A DNA stretch of 64,000 nucleotides from Marsupella aquatica (taxonomy: Eukaryota; Marchantiophyta): the NCBI GenBank assembly GCA_973895155.1, contig OZ316894.1, positions 8,928,001-8,992,000 on the forward strand, in the 5' to 3' direction. The notes below the pieces were generated by a model that worked only from the letters and a program-made list of their open reading frames with translations, made no database searches and was not told the DNA's origin. The first letter of the stretch is position 1, and each line of letters begins with the position of its first letter. A program made the position numbers and the translations under genes. Below, piece by piece: positions 54,582 through 64,000 of the stretch.

Positions 54582-57500
54582 TGTACAGACTTGAGTTTTT
54601 TAGGATCCTAGTGAGTTTGTATTGTAGAAATCTGGCGACTGCAGTCTAGAACCTATGGACTGACATTTTCTATTGGGCTAACTACTGTATTATGTTGTTG
54701 CCCCTGACTTGAGCAAGTGAAGTGACCTAGAATAAGTTTGCTGCGTTGCAGCTTGTAGTAGTGAGAACATCAGCTACAGCAGTGTTTGAGCACACAGAAA
54801 TTGTAGTTGACATGTTCGGAAGTTTTGACGGTAGGTTTGAGATTGAATGTCTTTGAGACGGCACCTACAATCTCACTGTCCACGAATTGATGAGAGCACT
54901 GGTCGATGATGACCCAGTCTGAGTCTGTCGTTTATAACAATTAGTGGTGGACAAGATATCTTCTCAAAAACATCCTGATGAATGACAGGGCAAGTTCCAC
55001 TTCATGCTTACCTTGAGTGTCTGCCACGGTTTTTCTGCGAATTGCAGGTAGAGATTGTAGCCAAATACTGCCATGACGATTTCATATCACAGGAATTGAT
55101 AACAGCTTTCGAATTTTCTTTAGTACGGTGGTCTCTCACTACTTAAGCCAACGGAAGTCATTTTCATCCTATTTCTGCATTGCTTGGTTCTCACCCCACA
55201 TTTCCTAAAGGAGAATAGTCTGCCAGCCTGCTTCCCAGTTCACGTCGAATGAACTTTCGGACATTGCTCACTTCCTAATGTTCTCCAGGTAGAAGCAATC
55301 TTCGTGTTCAGGGTTCCCTTACCTTCACATCCTTACACTTCGAATACTTGGCGTTGACATTCTCGGAAACATACTTGAAATTTTAGCTTGACCTAAAGGA
55401 GCTTACGACACTGAGCCCACTATCTAAACCCTGTTCATCGTGAGCGACTCGTAAGCATCAAGCGCAAAGTCATCTTGAACTTTTGAACTTTTGGTTAGAC
55501 GTTCCTTTTGGATGTTAGTTACTAGCACACTAAGGAAACTGAGTTAGCAATTGATGAGAGAGCCCCATTCACAACACTGCACGGAAGCGGATCTGCACGG
55601 TCATCAGTGTATAATTTTTACAGAGAAAGTTACATTCAAGCTTGATTTTCCCTCCAGAATTTGAATTGAACCGAGCCTGACTGTCCTTCAGTGACAATCA
55701 TCTCTTCTGTGAATTTAAATTGAAATGAACGTGTTGGTCCTTTATTTACAATCATATGATCCGTGTACTAATTCTTTAGGAATTATTGCGCGATGTGAGC
55801 TCAGCAGAAGCGGTAAGGACTCTGCACATCGATATTGCCCCCATTTTCCCTACGCCGTCGAGCAGGGATCCTTTGCGTGCATTCTTTCTGTATTTCAAAA
55901 TACTCCTAAAGCACTACGCATGTGGAGGGAAAGTTTGCAACTGTGCCAAACCGAAACGTTTCGTGCGCCTCGGAGAATACTAGCTTCGGTTTCTTTCTGC
56001 TTTTCTTCTGACTTTAGAAAGTATTCTGGTAGAGTTGGCTTGTGCATACTTTTTGAAAGGGAGCTTTTAGCGCATCGTCTCTGCGCTGCTGTAGATATCC
56101 AGGATGGCCTGCTATCAGGTAGACTCCCACATAATTGGTTGAATCATGACTTGTCCTATCATGCAACAGTCCCTGACCATCATGAATGTTGCTTACTCAG
56201 CGTTTGCGACTTGAAGTGCTGAAATCTTGAGGACGGCGTGGATCATGATTTGAACTAAAAATCCAGGAAGGAGGTTGAGAATGATGAACGACAAAATTTG
56301 GACTGAAAATGATGAAAACTAGTTTCATTTCTCGACTAGTAGCTCCGATTACAAGCTTTTGTGAAACCGGAGTTTTTGGGACTGAGACTGGAGCAACTTT
56401 TCTTACAAGATACAAGTAGACAGTTCAAATGACTGCCTTTCCTCAGCTGCCATCCCTGCCTGTCAAGGGATAGTAGGGCTGGACTATACTTTCAGATCAT
56501 ATCTTTCAATACTGTACCGTCCTATCAATTGCTTGGCCATCATTCGTTGGAGCTTCTCCAAATCCAATGCCTTCGCTGTCATCCCGATCTGCCAGTTCAC
56601 AACGTTACTTCTGCCATACACAATGTTTAATAAATTGCTTCGCCGGTCAGATCAGCTGCACCTTCGAACAGCGTAGTATGGTGACATCTTCAACAACGTC
56701 GATTTCTTGACCAACTGCCGGATTCCAACCGAATTCAAGGATCTCTCGGAAGTTTTGCAGCCGTTGAAAACGCACTGAAGATGTCGCCGCAACTACTGCA
56801 CCCCAACTTTCAACTCTGGACAATCCAAGTATTGCTCGTCTTGCCAAACGCTGAAGCTGAGCAAAACCAAGGGAAGCTTCCCTGTGCACCCCATCCTTAC
56901 CCTCCAATGGTTGCCGCTTCGTTCACTGAGCCACTGAGGTTCATCATCTAACTTCCTCTTCGAACTTAGCGATCTTTGGGATTGGAGTCGGGTCTTCGAA
57001 ATTGGCAACAGTCACGTGGTCGAGTATATGATTTCCAACGAACCCAATTCAATTCCAACCATGCCATGCAATTAGAAGGACTATCACGCGCCGGGATCAG
57101 GGCGGGGGTCACCGATTACTCAGCAGAAATGTTACAAAGCAGTCGATTTGCCATGTACACCTAGGCCCTGTGATAAGCTTTTGCTTTGGCGTTGCCGAGA
57201 GCAATTCCAGTACCAACTGTAGTCAGCTGAAGCTCAATTGATGAAGATTATCATCATTCACGTCGCATTCGTCAAACATTTAACGAATTTGCATGGATTC
57301 GTGAGTCGGGATGGACGAGTACACATTTTCTCCACTGCTCTCGAAAAAAGTGAAGCTTCGTCTACAATCAAGAGACATCCTCGAGTAATCAAAATACATG
57401 TTGCCATATATCTTGTTGCGATCTTAGCACTACAATAATCCAAGCAAAGGGTTGGGATGGAAAACTTTCCCTTTTGCCAAATATCAAGCTGCTCGCAAGT

Positions 57501-58779
57501 GTTTTTTTTTTGGCCCTGAAACCTAAAGCAGACCCATCCAACAAAGGATAGACATGTATTGTGGACCATGCACCTCAGTAGGGTAAAAACAAAGGGGTCA
57601 TAAACAAGGATCCCACATGAACCAGACCAGGAGAGAGAGCATTAAATCAGGGCTCAAAGAACCAGCCAGGGGGCTGAGGAGAAACCGAGTACTCCCACCA
57701 CTACACCCCACCCACACACACATAATTGTGTATGGAGAGGATTGAATCAGGGACTTTTTGGTTCTAGGCGAATCCCCTCAACTGACCCAATTTTTGGTTT
57801 GATAAAAAATCATCAATCCTGTACTTTAGAGCTAAATGGGAGGTGGTAGCAAGTTACAACATATCTGAAGCAGGTGACTAGATGGGAGTATTAAATTACT
57901 TGGTCTACCCCAGACTCTTGCTTAGGGAGGGCAGAGATTCAAGGCCTGAGTGGTCGGCCGTGAGGCTGATTTTTCTTTAGATATCTACAACTGTATAATA
58001 GGGATCCCACCAAATCCCTCTCATCTTCCGTTTACAAAAAGAGGAAAGGAACAAACATTGCTTTACCATCAGATGATGTGCAGGAATATTTGAGACTCTT
58101 GGATTGGGGGAAAAGGTGCCCATAATTTGAAGTGAGATCAAATATACTTAGTACATGTGACAAAGTGACTGACATGTGCTAACTAGAGTACACAATGCTT
58201 GCTATGCTATAGCCAATTCACAAAGTACTCTTTAGCATGGAGTGACATGGAGTATTAAATGAATAAATTGACGTGAGATGGAGATTTTTGGTATTGAGCA
58301 AATAAATAAAAAGTAAACTTACATGAGATAATTTTCCGGCTTTTTTCCTCTCCAACAGTGAATATTCATTTTTTGGAAGTTTACTCTGTCTTTTCTTTTC
58401 CCATTTTTTTCTCCATTTTGATAGGGTGTCTCAAAGCTTGGAAATTATGGATAATAAATGGCTTTTGTCATGTAGAACAGGTCATAACTTTTTTCACAAG
58501 ACTTATTATTAGTATTTTCACCAGCCTCTACAGTGACTATTGGTTATGGCATAAGACCAATCCTTATGGCAAAAAGTAATGGACTATGAATTCTGTAGTC
58601 CATAACTTTTTTTGTCCATAATCCATAACTAGGGAGTCAAGGTACATCAGATTGCCAGCTTTGAGATCCCTATTGGTGTGGTGTTGGAGGGAAAGAGAGG
58701 GGGAAGGACACATGCACTCTAAGGGCATGGGAGGCCAAGACACAAAGGGCAAAGGGGGGCGGGGTTGCGGGGGGGGGGG
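54582..58779. other. Intergenic stretch between HIT4 and Copia element C
   Basis: No gene supported. It includes the second SINE-like element (57503-57790), AT-rich sequence at 58000-58600, and a G-run directly before the LTR of element C (58761-58779). The frames at 55725-56222 and 57238-57569 have no recognisable domain. Confidence 0.55.
57503..57790 (-). mobile_element. SINE-like retroposon, copy 2
   Basis: Same layout as 45681-45967: T run on the plus strand (A tail of the minus strand), 'CCATCCAACAAAGGATAGA', 'ACTCCCACCACTACACCCCA' and 'CAGGGACTTTTTGGTTCTAG'. The two copies are diverged, so the family is old or fast-evolving. Confidence 0.5.
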
Positions 58780-59200
58780 TGTTGAGCATAGACGACGATC
58801 GCAATGGCAAGCCCATGAACCATCCAACGCACAATAGTCGACACAAGAGATACGTGGTTCACCTCCTCGAGGCTACGTCCACGGGAACACACAAGAGAGC
58901 TTTACTGAACTCTAAGCCCGTCGGCTATACCGAGTCTCCACAGTGTAAGCTCTCCCTATCTCTCAAGTGGCTCCATAACAATGAGCCTTGGTTCTACCTC
59001 TCCAAGCACACATGCCTCTTATGATATAGTGTGCAACTTAGTTGTACCTAACCACATAGTTGTACCTAATCACGTAGTTGTACCTAACCACATAGTTGTA
59101 CCTAATCACGTAGTTGTACCTAACCACATAGTTGTACCAACCCACGTTGTTGTACCAACCACGTCATACCTAACCTAGACGTAAGAGTAAATACCCAACA
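58780..59200 (-). repeat. 3' LTR of Copia element C with an internal minisatellite
   Basis: 421 bp, TG...CA on both strands. The minus strand starts TGTTGGGTATTTACTC after the polypurine tract and ends CTATGCTCAACA at 58780. It is about 80 bp longer than the LTRs of A and B because of an 18-bp tandem repeat at about 59035-59165 (TAGTTGTACCTAACCACA / TAGTTGTACCTAATCACG), which sits in the U3 part. Comparison with its 5' LTR is not possible here. Confidence 0.93.
59035..59165. repeat. 18-bp tandem repeat within the LTR of element C
   Basis: About seven units alternate between TAACCACATAGTTGTACC and TAATCACGTAGTTGTACC, so the higher-order unit is 36 bp. Every second unit has a CACGTA core. LTRs A and B hold only one or two diverged units at this place. 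Confidence 0.92.
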
Positions 59201-59214
59201 ATCTTCCCCTTGAC
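59201..59214 (-). promoter_or_regulatory. Polypurine tract of element C
   Basis: The minus strand reads GTCAAGGGGAAGAT immediately before the LTR start TGTTGGG. Confidence 0.85.
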
Positions 59215-59390
59215 TCTGGTCTAGGGGAGAGTAATACTGCCAATGTATATGATCCCTCAGCGGGAAGTTCTGGATAAAAACCAAACTGGTTTCCCTCTCT
59301 AACTAGAGCAAACCAGAACTAAGCCGTAGCCTAATACATAGGAATGAGGAAGAGCATATATCAGTAATTACAATGAATGTTAAGAAAACT

Positions 59391-62300
59391 CTACTTGTGA
59401 TGCAATTGCAAAACCTGCAATACATCACGGTGTCTAGAGAAACTCTCCAAATGAATCACTTTGGTAAATGCGTCAGCCGGGTTGAGTTTACCATCAATCT
59501 TGACTAGCTCAAACAAATTATCAGACACAGCCTGCCTGATAAAATGGTACCTGACGTCAATGTGCTTCACTCTGCTGTCCATCACCTGGTTCACAGCAAG
59601 GTGGAGCGCACTTTGACTATCACAATGGAACTTCACATTCCCCTGTGGCAATCCCATTTCAGTGATAAGTCTATCCAACCAAATCGCTTCCTTTGCTGCT
59701 TCCGCAGCTGCAACATACTCCGCTTCTGTAGTAGACTGAGCAATACACTTCTGCAAAGTAGACCTCCAACTTATGCATCCACCGCCAAGTGTGAACACGT
59801 ATCCTGTTGTTGATCTCCTTCGGTCCAAATCTTGTCCATAGTCAGAATCAACATAGCCAATCAATGATCTAGCATTCTTTGCATTCGCATCAAATAAAAG
59901 ACCATGATCCACGGTACCCTTCAAGTACCTGATAATCCACTTCACTGCTTCCCAGTGTACCTTCCCTGGATTCGACATGTACCTGCTCACCTTGCCCATA
60001 GCCATGGCAAGATCAGGTCTAGTGCAAGTCATCAAATACATGAGACTCCCCACTGCCTTGTCATATGGAACCTTTGACATCAACCCCTTCTCTGTGTCAT
60101 CCGTAGGACAGAACGCTGATGATAACTTGAAGTGTGGAGCCAACGGGGTACTTACTGGCTTGCTATTCTCCATGTTGAACCTTGCAATTACCTTCCTCGC
60201 ATAACTGCTCTGCGTCAACCATAGCTTGCCAGCCTCCAAGTCCCTAGTGATCTTCATACCCAAAATCCTCTTAGCTGGCCCTAAGTCCTTCATCTTAAAC
60301 TCTGCACTAAGCAGTGCCTTGAGCTTAACAATCTCAGACCTATCCTTGGCTGCAATTAGCATGTCATCCACATAAAGTACTAAAACAATGAACCCAAAGA
60401 CAACATTCTTCACCGGTTTCAAATACACACAAGGGTCAAATACACTTCTGTGAAAACCTTGTGACCGAATCCAATCGTCAAACCGCTTGTTCCACTGTCT
60501 TGGTGACTGCTTCAACCCATACAAGGATTTCAGCAATCTGCAAACAAATTCCGTCTGTCCTCTCTTCACAAAACCTAGCGGTTGTCTCATGAAGATCACC
60601 TCTTCCAATGTGCCATAGAGGAAAGCTGTGACAACATCCATCTGATCTAGGAGCAGACCAAACATTACAACAAGTACACACAATAGTCGTATTGTAGAGT
60701 ACTTAGCAACTGGTGAGAAGACCTCATTGTAATCCACACCTTTCTCTTGTGTGAATCCCTTTGCTACCAATCTAGCCTTGTAGACCTTCGATCCACCTCC
60801 TATGGAATTATCCTTCAGCTTGTAAATCCACTTGCTATCCACCACTTGCTGACCCTTAGGCAGCTTAACAAGCTCCCAAGTTTTGTTGTCCTTTAGTGAC
60901 TGCATCTCCGTTTGCATTGCTGCAGTCCACTTCTGCTTCTCTTTTGAAGCACTTGCCTCATGAAATGAAGAAGGTTCTCCTTCTTCCAAAATTAACGCAT
61001 CACCCTCATCATCAGCTGTAAAATCATCCTCTTGCAGTTGAGATGAATCAACCCACTGTCCATACCTTGATGGAGCGCGTACAGTGCGACCAGATGTTCT
61101 TCTAGCCGATGACTCCGGTTGATCTGCGTGTGCTGGTACAATTTGAAGCTCAACAGCATCCACTTGTTGCTCACCAGCATCAACAAACTCCTCTGGTTCC
61201 TCTGGCACAGGAACCAGCTCCATAATTGGAGCAACTCCTTCTCTCCGGTCATGCACCTCATAACCAATCTCCCCCTCAACGAGATCCGGGATAGGAGATT
61301 TTCCTTTGTCAGTACGGGAGACCTGAGTATTCTCCCCCTCCTTCAATAATCTGGATTCATTGAAGGAAACATCCCTACTGACAACGAGCTTACAGGCAAT
61401 AGGATCCCATAGCCTATAGGCTTTCACACCACTCTGGTACCCAAGAAAAACACATTTCCTGGAGGTAGGATCCAACTTGGTCCTATTCTGCTTTGGTGTG
61501 AGAGCATATGCATCACTTCCAAAAATTACCAAGCCATGATAGTCTGCTTGCCGCTTATAGCGCATCTCAAACGGCGTTTTGAAATTGATAGCACTAGAAG
61601 GAGAAAGATTTACCAAATAAGCTGCGGTATTGACAGCTTCTGCCCAAAATTCTTGTGGTAAACCTGATTGGCTCAACATACTCCGTGACCGCTCCAACAG
61701 TGTCCGATTGAGCCTCTCAGCGACACCATTCTGCTGCGGAGTATAAACTGTGGTGAGATGGCGAGTTATCCCCTGTTCTGAACAGTACTCTTCAAATTCC
61801 ATTGAAGTGTACTCCCCGCCGTTGTCTGACCTCAGACTCTTCACCCTTGTATCCAAACACTTGATCGTGTTTCCAGTCTGATTCTCCACCTGGGCCTTCC
61901 ACTTCTTAAAAATGGACAAGACATCAGACTTATGCGTCATGAAATAAATCCACACAAATCTTGAGTAATCATCAATAAATGATACATAGTACAACTTTCC
62001 AGAGTGTGAGGGAGTCGGGGATGGACCCCACACGTCACTATGTATGTACTCAAGAACCGCTTTGGAACGATGAGTTCCAACACCAAAAGCACGACGACGC
62101 TGCTTTCCAAGAATGCAATGCTCACAAAACTCTAATTTACAAGATTGCAAATCAGAAATGAGTCCATTCTTCCGTAAGATAGCCAAACCCTTCTCACTCA
62201 TGTGGCCTAGCCGTGAATGCCACAGTTGAGTCATCTCCTCGTGAGACTTGGTTACATTGGCCTCTCCACATACAGTATTGCCTTGTAACACATACAAATT

Positions 62301-62664
62301 CTTTTGTCTACTCCCCTTCAAAATCACTGTCTCTCCCGACCTGACTTGAAGTTCACCATCAATAACGCTCCATTGATGACCATTTGAATCCAACACACCA
62401 AGTGAAATCAAATTCTTACGCATGCCAGGTACATACCTGACTCCGGACACTGTGCGCACAGCGCCATCAAACATTTGAATCTTCACAGACCCAATTCCCT
62501 CAATTTGACAGGAGTGATCATTTCCCATCAGAACTGAACCGTTTGAAACAGAGTAAGAACTGAAAAAACTCACGAATGTAACAAATATGAAAAGAGCAAG
62601 CACAATCAAGAATCCACACATCATCTGCTCTCCTAGATGACATGCACAGGGCATACCCCCGGCT
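59391..62664 (-). CDS. pol: Copia pol polyprotein of element C (protease frameshifted; integrase, RT and RNase H open)
   Basis: The open frame starts at 62774 on the minus strand, overlapping the gag end in another frame, and runs 1127 codons. Only from about residue 70 on is it the genuine pol frame. Residue numbers are for that frame. Pre-integrase HHCC zinc site: HSRLGHM to CEHC, 186-220. Integrase D-D-E: Asp247 (HSDVWG), Asp317 (SDNGGEY) and Glu353 (NGVAERLNR), a D-x35-E spacing. RT: KARLVAKGFTQEKGVDY near 667-683 and the catalytic YVDD at 801-804. RNase H: DSDYGQDLD and HCDSQSALHLAVN. The protease motif (WILDCACSFH) lies in the gag frame after the UGA. A single extra T between REFF and SSYSVSN separates it from the rest. 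The long open frame indicates recent activity. Confidence 0.92.
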
Positions 62665-63699
62665 TCATAAAACATACTCATCATTGAGTAAATCAGCTTC
62701 TCCATCAGCCCTAGCCACATTTGCCGATGAAGTTTCCGCTGCCTTTCCCTTACAGTCTCGCTTGAAGTGTCCAACTTGGTTGCACTTCCAACATGTCACT
62801 TGCCTCCTCTGAGGGGATTTACCCTTGGACTTAGATCTGGATTTAGATCTAAACTGGGTTCTACGGTCCCCAGTTGGTCGCTGCATACTCCTCCCACGGT
62901 TAACATTGAGGGCAGCACCAGATGATGAAGGCTGTGACGTGATGTGCATCTTCTGCTGAAGATCATCACTAAGCAGAGAACTTACCACGTCATTGTATGA
63001 AATGGTATCCCTATCACGATGCAACAACACTCGTGATAGGGACTGGTAAGATGGAGGCAATGAACTAAGAAGCTGCAGAGCCTTCGTCTCATCATTCAAA
63101 GTCTCCCCAAGGTTTTCCAAGTCAACGACCATGTCGTTGAAAGCATCCACATGGTCTTGCAACTTCGTACCAGATTCCTTCATCCTGAAACTCATCAGTT
63201 TGTAGGAAGTGTAGAGCCAGTTTGACAACTCCTTGCGGTGATACTTGCTCTGCAATTCCGCAAACAAGGACATGCAATCCTTATGTGCACCTAACTGCTT
63301 GATGATGGGAGGCATGAGATAGAGTGTAACACACCACACTCCCTGCTCCTGCATGCGGTCCCATTGTTTCTCATCAACATCGTCTTCACGAGGGCTCAGC
63401 AGTTGGCCCATCCCTGACGCATAAAGCACTCCCTTCACCTGCTTCTCCCATAGCAAGTAGTCAGAGCGCCCATCATACTTTGTCACTTCATACTTGGGTC
63501 CCCCAAGCTTGAAAGTCCCCATCTTCTTCTTTACCGTGAGCTCCGGTAGTAGTACTGCTTCCTCCACCACACGCCGCACCGGTGATGGTATCGGTGTCAC
63601 GTGCTCTTCCTCTTGCTCCTCTCTCTGCCCCTGAAACCTCCGCGGTGATCCTCGTGCTTCAAGTTCCACGTCTTCGAAAAACTCCTCCGAATCACTCAT
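62665..63699 (-). CDS. gag: Copia gag of element C
   Basis: 344 residues, ATG at 63699-63697 (MSDSEEFFEDVELEARGSP), stop UGA at 62667-62665. It contains the DUF4219-like N-terminal block (YDGRSDYLLWEKQVKGVL), the UBN2-type capsid region and an intact CCHC zinc knuckle (CWKCNQVGHFKRDC) near residues 306-319, preceded by an Arg/Ser-rich stretch that is probably RNA-binding. The frame continues past the UGA into the protease without another stop until the frameshift, as in elements A and B. Overall about half identical to the gag of A and B by eye. Confidence 0.92.
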   Translation of the reverse strand: MSDSEEFFEDVELEARGSPRRFQGQREEQEEEHVTPIPSPVRRVVEEAVLLPELTVKKKMGTFKLGGPKYEVTKYDGRSDYLLWEKQVKGVLYASGMGQLLSPREDDVDEKQWDRMQEQGVWCVTLYLMPPIIKQLGAHKDCMSLFAELQSKYHRKELSNWLYTSYKLMSFRMKESGTKLQDHVDAFNDMVVDLENLGETLNDETKALQLLSSLPPSYQSLSRVLLHRDRDTISYNDVVSSLLSDDLQQKMHITSQPSSSGAALNVNRGRSMQRPTGDRRTQFRSKSRSKSKGKSPQRRQVTCWKCNQVGHFKRDCKGKAAETSSANVARADGEADLLNDEYVL

Positions 63700-64000
63700 A
63701 TGAGAAAGTCACAAAAAATGTTGTTTTTCACAACTTCTCAAAAAACTCGAAACTCAACATCGCCGCGTAGCCCACAAAGCTAGGAGTCCAATACTGAAAA
63801 CCAAAATCAAAATCGAAATTTGACGGAAAAGTTATTCAAATTTCGGTCGAGGTGGGTAAAACCTTGGGAAACTCCCCCGTTTTGACCACCTCAGGGAATA
63901 ACCGAAATACCAAGTACAACCCGTTGTCGGAATTGCGATGTGATTGGTGCGCTGCATTGCCAACTTCAATGGCTACGACCTCGCCGAAAAATAACCAAAA

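Larger units (their letters stand above)
58780..64000 (-). mobile_element. Copia LTR retrotransposon C, nearly intact, runs off the right edge
   Basis: Minus-strand order: leader (64000-63700), gag (63699-62665), pol (62664-59391), polypurine tract (59214-59201), 3' LTR (59200-58780). The primer site and 5' LTR lie outside the window. All integrase, RT and RNase H motifs are intact. The only visible defect is a one-base expansion of a T run in the protease region (about 62565-62575), which puts the protease out of frame with the rest. This is the youngest looking of the three related elements. Confidence 0.93.

Noticed and set aside
58981-59178. Plus-strand frame encoding repeated VVPNHIVVPNH
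   Set aside because: It is only a translation of the 18-bp tandem repeat inside the LTR of element C.
59544-60204. Plus-strand frames opposite element C pol
   Set aside because: Shadows of the RNase H and RT coding sequence on the minus strand.

Overview
The window looks like nuclear DNA of a land plant. Genes have GT-AG introns of roughly 100-1200 bases, there is a eukaryotic tRNA-Asp(GUC), and the recognisable proteins are plant families: a PMP3/RCI2 proteolipid, an RPAP3-type TPR protein, a pectin methylesterase, a RUS/DUF647 protein and a HIT4-like protein. About half of the window is transposable elements, their remnants and short tandem repeats. A non-flowering plant (bryophyte or lycophyte) is my guess from gene structure and protein divergence; the sequence does not prove it.

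Layout. 1-2299: the 5' part (minus strand) of a Copia LTR retrotransposon that runs off the left edge (element A). 2300-4600: tandem repeats. 4925-5901: two-exon PMP3/RCI2 gene with an ABRE-like G-box upstream. 5902-11537: gene-poor, many degenerate tandem repeats. 11538-21141: complete but heavily rearranged Copia element B, with two LTRs, primer binding site, polypurine tract and a 5-bp AATTA target duplication. B carries a 287-bp MITE in gag, and 3.65 kb of foreign DNA replaces most of its integrase/RT region. That DNA holds a broken DDE-transposase-like gene, half of it inverted. 22144-26076: twelve-exon RPAP3-like gene with one GC-AG intron. 27719-27790: tRNA-Asp. 27791-33356: intergenic repeats. 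33357-37822: five-exon pectin methylesterase. 38681-42508 (minus): seven-exon RUS gene, convergent with the pectinesterase. 42509-47146: MITE, hairpins, minisatellite and a truncated duplicate of the HIT4 upstream region. 47147-49559: four-exon membrane-protein gene. 53592-54581: intronless HIT4-like gene. 54582-58779: no gene recognised. 58780-64000: Copia element C (minus strand), nearly intact, running off the right edge.

The host genes are unrelated housekeeping or stress genes, not a pathway. The mobile-element parts are the more unusual. All three Copia copies have a UGA codon at the same place between gag and protease, and their protease triad is D-C-A or D-S-A instead of D-S/T-G. The cargo of element B has a transposase-like layout that I can only place loosely, near P/THAP9-type enzymes. 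The HIT4 promoter and first codons were copied to just upstream of the neighbouring membrane-protein gene. In the pectinesterase, the intron 3 acceptor and the start of exon 4 have been copied several times into the intron.
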